Assembly: GCF_002742265.1 (NCBI RefSeq)
Contig: NZ_MDGL01000186.1
Location: 1 to 64,000, forward strand
Direction of reading: 5' to 3'
Length of the DNA stretch: 64,000 bases
DNA from: Maribacter sp. 4G9
Lineage (GTDB): Bacteria > Bacteroidota > Bacteroidia > Flavobacteriales > Flavobacteriaceae
The notes below the pieces were generated by a model. That model was given only the letters and a program-made list of their open reading frames with translations, did no database searches and was not told the DNA's origin. Shown piece by piece: positions 51,859-59,923 of the stretch. How positions within the stretch are numbered: position 1 is the first letter of the stretch; each line of letters opens with the position of its first letter. The translations under genes and the position numbers were made by a program.

Positions 51859-52120
51859 TATTTTAAAGGTTGCTTTTTCAAATATATTAATCTTTGATTA
51901 TCTGTTTCATAGTTTTACGATTCCAGAAAGCCAATACTAAAAATTACCCAATCCCATAAGCTACGGGTTTTTATTAAGGGGAACAAGAATACGTACCATC
52001 ATAAAAGTGGATACCAATGAACCACCATTACGTTTTAAATGGCTGATGAACCCAGATGACCAAACACCTAAAAATGTTTGATACCCCAAAGTCTTCGTTT
52101 TTGTTTAATTTAAGTCGCTC

Positions 52121-52714
52121 CTAAAAAAAGTATAGCACCCCAATTTGTAGTGTGGCATTGTTTACATCCAAAGAACCACCTAAGGGACCATCGTACCTGT
52201 CAGTTAAGGAAATACCGTACCTCCCTTGAACAGTAAACTGATCCGTAACATCAAATCCCAAACCAAAGCCAAGTTCAATAGCCGTTGACTTCAACACGTC
52301 ATCAATGTTGCCATTGCTACCAACAACACCTTGTATGTCACGTATAGACTGTTTAATGTCGTTGAGGTTAGTAGAAAAACTAAATTGGGGTCCGGCCTGT
52401 AAAAAGAACTTGCCTGCCGCATAGTATTTAGCCATAACGGGGAGGTAAACAAATCCTAAATCACCCGCACTGCCATAAGTAAGTTCCGGTTGGATATGAA
52501 ATTTTTCAGAAGCTGCAATATCGCCGGCAACACCAATATAGAAACCGGTTTTGTTAATGGCATCAATATTGGCCAAGTTAAATCCAAGTGCAGAAATGTT
52601 TATGTCCGCATTGGTGTTCAAAAGACCACCTGAAAGTCCAAATTTAACGGGGGTTTGGCCTTGAGCCGATGAAAGGCAAATTACCAAAACAAAAAAAAGC
52701 ATTACATTTTTCAT
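52121..52714 (-). CDS. Porin-family outer-membrane beta-barrel protein, 197 aa
   Basis: Signal peptide KNVMLFFVLVICLSSAQG. The block PVKFGLSGGLLNTNADINISALG, followed by FYIGVAGDIAASEKFHIQPELTYG, YLPVMAKYYAAGKFFLQAGPQFSFSTNL and the end LQIGVLYFF, follows the same plan as the 51292 protein (IQPE, VMAKY, AGP). The two look like diverged paralogues. No substrate is known. Confidence 0.82.
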   Translation of the reverse strand: MKNVMLFFVLVICLSSAQGQTPVKFGLSGGLLNTNADINISALGFNLANIDAINKTGFYIGVAGDIAASEKFHIQPELTYGSAGDLGFVYLPVMAKYYAAGKFFLQAGPQFSFSTNLNDIKQSIRDIQGVVGSNGNIDDVLKSTAIELGFGLGFDVTDQFTVQGRYGISLTDRYDGPLGGSLDVNNATLQIGVLYFF

Positions 52715-52843
52715 AGTGTAAAAGTTAGTGTTATTACTATTTCAAATATAAAGAACTTGTGTTAATCCCAACGACCTTGAACACAATTTGAGAAATGGGA
52801 CATTCCAAATAACACTGCAACTACAACATATGGCCCTAAACCC

Positions 52844-52851
52844 TATCTTTG
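52844..52851 (+). promoter_or_regulatory. -7 element TATCTTTG next to the xerD start codon
   Basis: TATCTTTG ends 5 bases before the xerD ATG (52856). With the spacing seen at rnpB, transcription would begin on the start codon. No TTG is present at the -33 spacing. Confidence 0.45.
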
Positions 52852-52855
52852 ACCT

Positions 52856-53752
52856 ATGGAATGGAAAGAGGCCTTAAGGGACTATGAGCACTTTTTAAGA
52901 CTAGAGCGTGGATTGGCGGCCAACTCGATAAAAAACTACAAATGGGACGTTGAAAAGTTGATCGTTTACCTTACAAAACATCAAATTAAGACATCGCCCC
53001 AAGCAATTTCAAAGGATATCTTACAACAATTTATTTACGAGACGGCCAAAGTAGTAAATCCACGTTCCCAAGCCAGAATTATATCCGGGCTCAAAAGTTT
53101 TTTCAACTATATGGTCTTCGAGGATTACAGGGAGGACAACCCGTTGGATTTGATTGAATCCCCTAAAATAGGCAGAAAATTGCCAGACACCCTTTCCGAA
53201 TCCGAAATTAACAAGCTTATTGAAAATATCGATTTAAGCAAACCCCAAGGAGAACGTAACCGGGCCATGTTGGAGACCTTGTATGGTTGCGGCCTGCGGG
53301 TATCCGAACTTATTGGCCTAAAACTATCGGACCTTTATTTTGAGGAGGATTTTATTAAAGTAACGGGCAAAGGAGACAAACAACGGTTCGTGCCCATTAG
53401 TGACATCAACAAAAAATATATTAATATTTACCGAAAGGAGGTACGCGTGCACCAAGAAATAAAAAAGGGGTTTGAGGATACCCTTTTCCTGAACCGAAGG
53501 GGCAAGCAATTGACAAGGGCCATGGTTTTTACGATTATTAAAAACCTGGCGGAAAAAATTGGCCTACATAAGAACATAAGCCCACATACTTTTCGTCATT
53601 CCTTTGCCACCCATTTATTGGAAAATGGTGCCGATCTTAGGGCGATCCAACAAATGCTGGGACATGAGAGCATTACGACAACGGAGGTATACATGCACGT
53701 TGATAGAACGCATTTGGCAGAAGTTCTAAATAAATTCCATCCAAGAAAATAA
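52856..53752 (+). CDS. xerD: Site-specific tyrosine recombinase XerD, 298 aa
   Basis: Resolves chromosome dimers at dif with a partner Xer. The N-terminal SAM-like domain starts LRDYEHFLRLERGLAANSI; the catalytic domain has Arg in TLYGCGLRVSELIGL, His-x-x-Arg in SPHTFRHSFATHLLENGADL, His in QQMLGHESI and the Tyr in TTEVYMHV. All active-site residues are present and the length is normal. It is abutted by the convergent 53753 gene with no spacer. No XerC is in the window. Confidence 0.93.
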   Translation: MEWKEALRDYEHFLRLERGLAANSIKNYKWDVEKLIVYLTKHQIKTSPQAISKDILQQFIYETAKVVNPRSQARIISGLKSFFNYMVFEDYREDNPLDLIESPKIGRKLPDTLSESEINKLIENIDLSKPQGERNRAMLETLYGCGLRVSELIGLKLSDLYFEEDFIKVTGKGDKQRFVPISDINKKYINIYRKEVRVHQEIKKGFEDTLFLNRRGKQLTRAMVFTIIKNLAEKIGLHKNISPHTFRHSFATHLLENGADLRAIQQMLGHESITTTEVYMHVDRTHLAEVLNKFHPRK

Positions 53753-54271
53753 TCAAAATTTAATCTTTCCCTTAAGCGTATATACCTGGGGCATGGGTAT
53801 CAAATGTTCTCCATAGGCTCCTATGGGAGCGTTATTTATTTGGAAATTACTTTGAGCCTCCATGGTAAAGTTTTCATTGACTTCATACCCTAAACCGGAG
53901 ATAACACCAATCCGTGGAGGGGCCTGTTTCCGGGATTCTAAACCTGGATATTTATTAAAGCTAAATTCTGATTCTATACCAGAAAACAAATACCAATTAT
54001 CATCCAAATATTTTTTTAACTGAATATCGGTTCTAATACGGTCAGATAGAATATAGGTGTCGTAAAAAGTATTGAGCTCTGCCCTTATGGTATTTGTAAT
54101 GGGATATTTCAAATGAAAGGAACTGTGTTGTTCCCCGCCAAAGAAAATAGGATACCCAAATGATTCCAGTTGTAGGCCTTCATTTGGTCTAGGTTCCCCT
54201 GGCAATCCAATATTTTGGGAAAATACATTGGCACCTAGAAAGAAAAGTATACATGTATGACGTAGGTCCAT
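53753..54271 (-). CDS. Hypothetical outer-membrane beta-barrel protein, 172 aa
   Basis: Signal peptide DLRHTCILFFLGANVFSQ. The body shows alternating strands (YPITNTIRAELNTFYDTYI, DIQLKKYLDDNWYLFSGIESEF, FTMEAQSNFQINN) and ends in YTLKGKIKF. It looks like a small barrel or translocated beta-rich protein, but no family was recognised. The stop directly abuts the xerD stop on the other strand. Confidence 0.65.
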   Translation of the reverse strand: MDLRHTCILFFLGANVFSQNIGLPGEPRPNEGLQLESFGYPIFFGGEQHSSFHLKYPITNTIRAELNTFYDTYILSDRIRTDIQLKKYLDDNWYLFSGIESEFSFNKYPGLESRKQAPPRIGVISGLGYEVNENFTMEAQSNFQINNAPIGAYGEHLIPMPQVYTLKGKIKF

Positions 54272-54357
54272 AAGCCTATACCGTTCCTATAAAGAAAAGA
54301 TAAAATGATATTCAATGGACCTTGCTTATGAAAAGTTTAACGAAGGATATTGCTATA

Positions 54358-55650
54358 TTAATCCCTAAACTGGTCGTAATTTCTTTTAAACGGACGGATA
54401 ATTAGTCTCGCCTCGCGATCAAATCGGATATAATTATACACCCAGTTAATAAATACCACAACCCTGTTTCTAAAGCCTATAAGGAAAAATAGATGCACGA
54501 ACATCCAAACAAACCAAGCAAAAACACCTTGAAACCGAATATTCTTTAAATCACATACGGCCTTATTTCTCCCCACTGTGGCCATGCTGCCCTTATCCTT
54601 ATAAACAAATGGTCTTAGAGGCTTGCCATTGATCAATCGTACCAAATTTTCCCCTAAATTTCTTCCCTGTTGTATGGCCGGCTGTGCCATCATGGGATGC
54701 CCCCTGGGAGCCTCTTCACTTTGCATACAGGCAATATCCCCTATGGCAAATATCTCAGGATAGCCTATTACCTGATTGAATTCATTAACGGACAATCGAT
54801 TGCCACCAGCAATCAACTCCTTAGCATCCAATCCTTTAATAGTGGCCCCCTTGACCCCTGCCGCCCAAATTAATGTAGCGGTCTCAAAGGTCAAATCGGT
54901 TTGGGTTCGTACCGTTTTACCATCATATCCCGTGACCCTAACATTTTTCCAGACCTGAACTCCCAATTCCTCGAGAAAATCCTCGGCCTTTTTGGATGCC
55001 TGCTCGCTCATGGCGTCCAAAATCCGGTCTCTGCCCTGTATTATATTTATCTGGGCCCTACGTGTATCCAAATCGGGATAGTCCTTGGGCAAAATTCCCT
55101 TTTTTATTTCTGCCAAGGCTCCGGCCAGTTCCACTCCCGTGGGACCTCCTCCTACGATTACAAAATTCATAAGAGCGTCGCGTTCATGATACTCATCCGT
55201 GAGTAGTGCCTGCTCAAAATTCTCTAAAATGAGACTCCTAAGATTCAAGGACTGTGGAATGGATTTCATGGCCATGGCATGTTTTTCCAATTCCGTATTC
55301 CCAAAGAAATTGGTATGGGAACCCGTGGCTACGACCAAGTAATCATAGAAAAGTTCACCAATGGTGGTTTGTAGCAACTTCTTTTCAGGAATAATTTCAA
55401 TCACTTCGGCAAGTCTAAAAAAGAAATTATCGTAACCTATCAATACCTTTCTTAAGGGATAGGCGATGGAATCCGGTTCCAATCCGCCAGTGGATACTTG
55501 ATAAAGCAAGGGCTGAAACGTATGATAATTGTTCTTGTCCAAGAGTACCACCTGTACTTCTTGTTTCCGTAGTTTTTGAGCCAAGGCAATTCCTCCGAAG
55601 CCCCCTCCAATGATGACAACTCTGGGATTATTGGAACGAGGTATGTTCAT
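54358..55650 (-). CDS. ndh: Type II NADH:quinone oxidoreductase (NDH-2), 430 aa
   Basis: FAD enzyme that passes electrons from NADH to quinone without pumping protons. The FAD motif VVIIGGGFGGIALAQKLR is at the N terminus; the NAD motif FVIVGGGPTGVELAGALAEI follows; IFAIGDIACMQ and the quinone-site region HPMMAQPAIQQGRNLGENL are present. The C-terminal amphipathic membrane region is WFVWMFVHLFFLIGFRNR. The start at 55650 (MNIPRSNNPRV) is preferred over 55692. It is divergent from the M20 gene. Confidence 0.93.
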   Translation of the reverse strand: MNIPRSNNPRVVIIGGGFGGIALAQKLRKQEVQVVLLDKNNYHTFQPLLYQVSTGGLEPDSIAYPLRKVLIGYDNFFFRLAEVIEIIPEKKLLQTTIGELFYDYLVVATGSHTNFFGNTELEKHAMAMKSIPQSLNLRSLILENFEQALLTDEYHERDALMNFVIVGGGPTGVELAGALAEIKKGILPKDYPDLDTRRAQINIIQGRDRILDAMSEQASKKAEDFLEELGVQVWKNVRVTGYDGKTVRTQTDLTFETATLIWAAGVKGATIKGLDAKELIAGGNRLSVNEFNQVIGYPEIFAIGDIACMQSEEAPRGHPMMAQPAIQQGRNLGENLVRLINGKPLRPFVYKDKGSMATVGRNKAVCDLKNIRFQGVFAWFVWMFVHLFFLIGFRNRVVVFINWVYNYIRFDREARLIIRPFKRNYDQFRD

Positions 55651-55752
55651 AGTATAAAAGTAAGCCCCAAAATTAAACAAACGAGGTTCCAATAGAAAAG
55701 AATATAACGATTTTAGTAACTTTAAGGACTAATTCAAATAAATAACCCTAGC

Positions 55753-57180
55753 ATGCGAAAATCAATACCAATGCTCTTAGTTTTTTGTACCTCTGTACTT
55801 TCTATGAGCGCCCAAAACACCAAAAAGGATGTACTGCAATCCATAGATCAAAAAAGTGAATCCTACGGTGAGATCTCACAGGCAATTTGGAACCTGGCCG
55901 AGATGGGCTACCAAGAGGAAAAAAGCTCTGCCCTATTGCAAAAAACGTTGGAAGAGGCCGGTTTTACTATCAAAACGGGGGTGGCCGGAATACCAACAGC
56001 CTTTATTGCGGAGTATGGCAGCGGCAGTCCCATCGTTGCGATTATGGGCGAATATGACGCCTTACCCGGACTCTCGCAAGAGGCGGTTGCGGAGAAAAAA
56101 TCGGCGGGTGGCGCTGCAGGACATGCCTGTGGACACCATTTATTTGGAACGGCTTCCACCGCTGCCGCCATTGCCACCAAGGACTGGATGGTGGCCAACA
56201 ATAAACAAGGTACTATTAGGTTTTATGGAACGCCGGCTGAAGAAGGAGGATCTGGTAAGGTATATATGGTAAGGGCGGGACTTTTTAATGATGTGGATAT
56301 AGCATTGCACTGGCATCCGGGTGCCCAAAATGCGGCGAATGCGGGTGCGGCATTGGCCAATAAATCGGCCAAGTTTCGTTTCCACGGATTTTCGGCACAT
56401 GCCGCTGCCGCTCCAGAACAGGGCCGTTCCGCCTTGGACGGTGTTGAGGCCATGAACATGATGGTCAATATGATGCGCGAGCATGTATTGTCGGATGCCC
56501 GAATTCATTACGTTATAACTTCCGGAGGAAAGGCACCTAACGTGGTACCCGATTTTGCAGAAGTTTACTATTATGCCCGTCATGCGAAAAGAGATGTGGT
56601 CATAGATATTTTTGATAGGATCGTGAAAGCTGCCGAAGGCGCCGCGTTGGGAACTGGAACGACTATGGATTATGAGATGATAGGCGGCACCCATGAATTG
56701 TTGCCTAACCTTACCTTACAAAAAGTAATGTTTGACAATCTGACCGAGGTAGGCGGTTTTGACTATACCCTAGAAGAAAAAGCATTTGCAGACAAAATTG
56801 CGAAATCCTTGGGCAAGGATAATGCCGATATCAGTGTCGCCAAAAACATACAACCCTATAAAACCGAAGCTAAACCAGGAGGTTCCACGGATGTTGGGGA
56901 TGTAAGTTTTACGGTTCCCACCGTAGGTATGAGTGCTGCCACTTGGGTGCCGGGAACTCCAGCACATAGTTGGCAGGCCGTAGCCGCCGGAGGCACTTCC
57001 ATAGGTAAAAAGGGAATGATGGTCGCTGCCAAGACCTTGACCCTTACAGCCATCGATATTTTTTCCGACAAAAAACTGGTTGAGGCCGCCAAAACCGAAT
57101 TCAGGGAAAAGCGGGGATCTGATTTCAAATACATTCCGCTTTTGGGAGATCGGGAGCCTGCCTTGGATTATAGGAATTAA
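55753..57180 (+). CDS. Secreted M20-family amidohydrolase (AbgB-like), 475 aa
   Basis: Signal peptide MRKSIPMLLVFCTSVLSMSAQ. The peptidase M20/D4 fold has IMGEYDALPGLSQE, the metal motif AAGHACGHHLFG (H and D ligands), PAEEGGSGKVYMVRAG with the catalytic Glu, LHWHPG, and GGSTDVGDVS with the last ligands. The lid domain lies between FRFHGFSAHAAAAPEQGRSA and the C-terminal part. It resembles AbgB-type p-aminobenzoyl-glutamate amidohydrolases, but in the periplasm. The substrate is uncertain. Confidence 0.92.
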   Translation: MRKSIPMLLVFCTSVLSMSAQNTKKDVLQSIDQKSESYGEISQAIWNLAEMGYQEEKSSALLQKTLEEAGFTIKTGVAGIPTAFIAEYGSGSPIVAIMGEYDALPGLSQEAVAEKKSAGGAAGHACGHHLFGTASTAAAIATKDWMVANNKQGTIRFYGTPAEEGGSGKVYMVRAGLFNDVDIALHWHPGAQNAANAGAALANKSAKFRFHGFSAHAAAAPEQGRSALDGVEAMNMMVNMMREHVLSDARIHYVITSGGKAPNVVPDFAEVYYYARHAKRDVVIDIFDRIVKAAEGAALGTGTTMDYEMIGGTHELLPNLTLQKVMFDNLTEVGGFDYTLEEKAFADKIAKSLGKDNADISVAKNIQPYKTEAKPGGSTDVGDVSFTVPTVGMSAATWVPGTPAHSWQAVAAGGTSIGKKGMMVAAKTLTLTAIDIFSDKKLVEAAKTEFREKRGSDFKYIPLLGDREPALDYRN

Positions 57181-57197
57181 TATGCCCCTAATCATAG

Positions 57198-57229
57198 AAA
57201 GTGCACAGGTAATCTACTGTGCACTTTTT
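57198..57229 (+). terminator. Terminator after the M20 amidohydrolase gene
   Basis: A perfect 11-bp stem (AAAGTGCACAG and CTGTGCACTTT), loop of 8 bases, and a T run. Confidence 0.85.
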
Positions 57230-57247
57230 ATTTATTTGGGTATTCTT

Positions 57248-57254
57248 TGTAACA
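57248..57254 (+). promoter_or_regulatory. TGTAACA box upstream of the second ECF sigma gene
   Basis: The same heptamer as at 35100-35106, 53 bases before the start codon of another ECF sigma gene. It may be an ECF -35 element. Confidence 0.4.
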
Positions 57255-57300
57255 TTTCCCAATTATCAACTACTAATACCACAACAACAACCAACCATTA

Positions 57301-57795
57301 GTGGATAAAGAACTGGAACATAGTTTTGTGACAGAGCTGCAGGACAATCAAAATATTGTCCACAAAGTATGTACGTTGTATACAAATGACAAGGAATCTC
57401 ACAATGACCTGTTTCAAGAAATAACCATTCAATTATGGAAGGCATACCCCAAGTTTAGGGGAGAGGCCAAGTTCAGCACTTGGATGTACAGGGTAGCATT
57501 GAATACTGCGATTACCCTTTATAGAAAATCCAAAAGAAGAATAGATACGCAGGATTATGAGTCGGTCATTTTTAAAATAAAGGCCGATGAATATGATGAA
57601 ACGGAAGAGCAACAATTAAAATTGATGTACAAGGCCGTACGGCAATTGGGCGATATTGACAAAGCGTTGGTATTTATGTATCTCGAAGACAAAAACTATA
57701 CGGAAATCGCAGAAACATTGGGTATTACAGAGGTGAATGCCCGTGTAAAGATGAACCGTATCAAAACAAAATTAAGAACCATTTTGAACCCCTAG
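57301..57795 (+). CDS. ECF-type RNA polymerase sigma factor, 164 aa
   Basis: Region 2 is represented by KESHNDLFQEITIQLWKAYPKFRGEAKFSTWMYRVALNT and region 4 by YLEDKNYTEIAETLGITEVNARVKMNRIKTKL, a helix-turn-helix. The start is GTG (57301). The frame ends 3 bases before the ATG of the next membrane protein, which is its likely anti-sigma partner. It is a different subgroup from the 35148 factor (shorter, with KSKRR in the linker). Confidence 0.93.
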   Translation: MDKELEHSFVTELQDNQNIVHKVCTLYTNDKESHNDLFQEITIQLWKAYPKFRGEAKFSTWMYRVALNTAITLYRKSKRRIDTQDYESVIFKIKADEYDETEEQQLKLMYKAVRQLGDIDKALVFMYLEDKNYTEIAETLGITEVNARVKMNRIKTKLRTILNP

Positions 57796-57798
57796 GTT

Positions 57799-58449
57799 AT
57801 GACGGATGAGTTGGACTTATTAAAAAGGGATTGGCAGAAAAAGGAAGTAAACCTGCCCAAGCTTTCCTATTCAGACATTCATAAAATGATTTGGAAGAAA
57901 TCTTCTTCTATCGTTAAATGGATATTGATTATCAGTATTTTGGAATTTGCCCTGCCCCATTTGCTGTATCTTCTTCCATCTATGCAAGAAGGAATGGAAG
58001 TTTATAGGAAAATTGGTGTGTCCAAGTATTTATTTTGGGCATCCGTAATAACCTATGCGGTAATTTTTTATTTCATCTTCCAATTCTACCAGAGATTCAA
58101 GGAAATTTCAGTATTGGATAGCTCAAAAAATCTAATGCGTAAAATCATAAGAACAAGAAGAACGGTAAAACATTATGTGATTTTTTCCCTTTCGATGGTA
58201 CTGGTAAACGTTTTAATCATGGTCGTTGGAATTGCCCTGAGTGATAGCGTTCTCAGTGCTTTTCCAGAATTAAAGGATAAGCTTGGACACATCTCTCCAG
58301 ACAATTTAAAAGTCACCTTGATGTTATCGGTTGGAATTTTTGGGATAGTATTGACCTTTTTTATGGGAGGTGTTTATTTTCTTCTTTACGGATTACTGCT
58401 AAGAAAACTGCACAAAAATTATAGGGAGTTGAAGCAGTTGGAATTATAA
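57799..58449 (+). CDS. Polytopic membrane protein, probable partner of the second ECF sigma factor, 216 aa
   Basis: An N-terminal cytoplasmic segment (MTDELDLLKRDWQKKEVNLPKLS) is followed by four membrane helices at about 37-58, 74-96, 128-150 and 175-200. The short charged N terminus with DLLKRDWQ and LSYSDIHKMIWKKS fits a sigma-binding region as in flavobacterial anti-sigma candidates. No zinc motif is present. The role is inferred from its position 3 bases after the sigma gene. Confidence 0.7.
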   Translation: MTDELDLLKRDWQKKEVNLPKLSYSDIHKMIWKKSSSIVKWILIISILEFALPHLLYLLPSMQEGMEVYRKIGVSKYLFWASVITYAVIFYFIFQFYQRFKEISVLDSSKNLMRKIIRTRRTVKHYVIFSLSMVLVNVLIMVVGIALSDSVLSAFPELKDKLGHISPDNLKVTLMLSVGIFGIVLTFFMGGVYFLLYGLLLRKLHKNYRELKQLEL

Positions 58450-58450
58450 G

Positions 58451-59257
58451 CTAACTACTTTTCCAACGTCTTTGTTGGTTCTCTTCCTCATAGGCCAGCA
58501 ACTCCTCTTTGGAAATGACTTTTAAGAAGGAAGGGTGCTGTTCAATGGCATATTCCAATTTCTCTATGATGGATTCCGTCGACTCGTTTTCATAATCGAT
58601 TTCCAACGGTTCTTTGATGACCATGGATTGCAAAATCCCTTTCTTTTTGACCCGTAGCCCCTTTTTATCAAAGGAGCGTCTAAAACCATCGATAACTACG
58701 GGAACCACTATGGGCTTGTATTTTTTTATGATATGGGCCGTACCTTTTCTAAGGGGTTTCCAAGCAGTGGTGGTTCCTTGGGGAAAGGTAATGACCCAAC
58801 CGTCCTTAAGTGCAATACCAATATTGGAAATATCGCTCATTTTTACCTGTCTGTTCACTTCTTTGCCCTCAGACCTCCAAGTTCTTTCTACGCTGATAGA
58901 ACCAGCATAGGCCAAAATCTTCGTCAGTAGGCTTTTTTTCATGGTTTCCGCTGCGGCGATGTAATACATATTGAGCTTGGGCTGCCAAATATAGCCTACA
59001 TTCTTTATCGAATCCTCCCTACCGCTTAAGCTAGCGTTAAAAACATGGAACATGGCCACCACATCCGCAAAATAGGTCTGGTGGTTGCTTACAAAAAGGA
59101 CATTGGTATCGGGCAGGTTACGAATAATCTCCGATCCCTCTATCTCCAACTTATTAAATCGCTTATACCTTTGGTGGGACATGAGGCCTAATATCCGTAT
59201 CAACCATTTTTTTAGATAAAGGTTATGCCCAAAAGGGTTTTTCTTAAACAATCCCAT
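58451..59257 (-). CDS. 1-acyl-sn-glycerol-3-phosphate acyltransferase family protein, 268 aa
   Basis: PlsC-like acyltransferase with the HX4D motif in SNHQTYFADVV, a middle block RTWRSEGKEVN, and FPQGTTTAWKPLRKGTAH, where the usual EGTR is replaced by QGTT. At 268 residues it is of standard length. The altered acceptor motif suggests a distinct substrate. It follows the Nudix gene by 24 bases and is probably co-transcribed. Convergent with the 57799 gene, one base apart. Confidence 0.85.
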   Translation of the reverse strand: MGLFKKNPFGHNLYLKKWLIRILGLMSHQRYKRFNKLEIEGSEIIRNLPDTNVLFVSNHQTYFADVVAMFHVFNASLSGREDSIKNVGYIWQPKLNMYYIAAAETMKKSLLTKILAYAGSISVERTWRSEGKEVNRQVKMSDISNIGIALKDGWVITFPQGTTTAWKPLRKGTAHIIKKYKPIVVPVVIDGFRRSFDKKGLRVKKKGILQSMVIKEPLEIDYENESTESIIEKLEYAIEQHPSFLKVISKEELLAYEEENQQRRWKSS

Positions 59258-59281
59258 AGTCGCTAAAATACTAAATACTAC

Positions 59282-59923
59282 TTATAACACTTGCTTTAAT
59301 AAATCTTTAATCTCGCTCAACATCATGGCAGTGGCGCCCCAAATAATATAATCGTTTAATTTAAAGGCCGGTACGTCAATTTCCTTGGCGTACGAGGTAC
59401 TCATTTTTTTTGTGGTCAGGTTGATATCCCCTAAAAAATCCGTCAAGGAAATCTCCAATAGGGAGGCTACTTCAGATTCCTGAATCTTGAACGGTTTTGG
59501 TTTTTTATACAGACCGATAAAAGGTTGGACCTCAAAATTACTTGGAGGAATATACACTTCTGAAATAGTCCGAACAATTTCCACATCCTTGGGATTCACC
59601 CCAACCTCCTCATAAGTTTCCCTTAGAGCGGTAATTCTTAGGTTCCCATCTTCCTTTTCCGCCTTACCCCCTGGGAATGCCACCTGATTGGAATGTACCC
59701 CTTCATATGTTTTCCTTAAAATACACAAAAGTTGTGTCCTATTTTCATTTCCTGGATAAAATAGGGCCATCACCGCCGCCTTGCGAGGATTGTCCCTAAC
59801 CATCCTACCTTCCATTAACTCCCTTATCCTAAACTCTGGGGCCATTTTGTAATGCGAAATTTCGCCTGGAAGTGGTAAATCCTTTATTTTTGAAATCCGT
59901 TGCTCAAAAAAGTTGAAATCCAT
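59282..59923 (-). CDS. Nudix hydrolase, CoA pyrophosphatase type, 213 aa
   Basis: The Nudix box reads GGKAEKEDGNLRITALRETYEEVGV, with G-x5-E-x7-R-E-x-x-E-E-x-G intact. LLCILRKTYEGVHSNQVAFPGG upstream matches the NuBI/CoA pyrophosphatase motif (UPF0035 group). It probably cleaves CoA or oxidised CoA to phosphopantetheine and 3',5'-ADP. The ATG shares the CATG of the divergent PPIase gene, so the two start codons overlap by 2 bases. Confidence 0.88.
   Translation of the reverse strand: MDFNFFEQRISKIKDLPLPGEISHYKMAPEFRIRELMEGRMVRDNPRKAAVMALFYPGNENRTQLLCILRKTYEGVHSNQVAFPGGKAEKEDGNLRITALRETYEEVGVNPKDVEIVRTISEVYIPPSNFEVQPFIGLYKKPKPFKIQESEVASLLEISLTDFLGDINLTTKKMSTSYAKEIDVPAFKLNDYIIWGATAMMLSEIKDLLKQVL
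59885..59892 (+). promoter_or_regulatory. -7 element TATTTTTG for the PPIase gene, inside the Nudix gene
   Basis: TATTTTTG on the plus strand lies within codons 11-13 of the Nudix gene and predicts a leader of about 25 bases to the PPIase ATG at 59922. No TTG is found at the -33 spacing. Confidence 0.5.
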
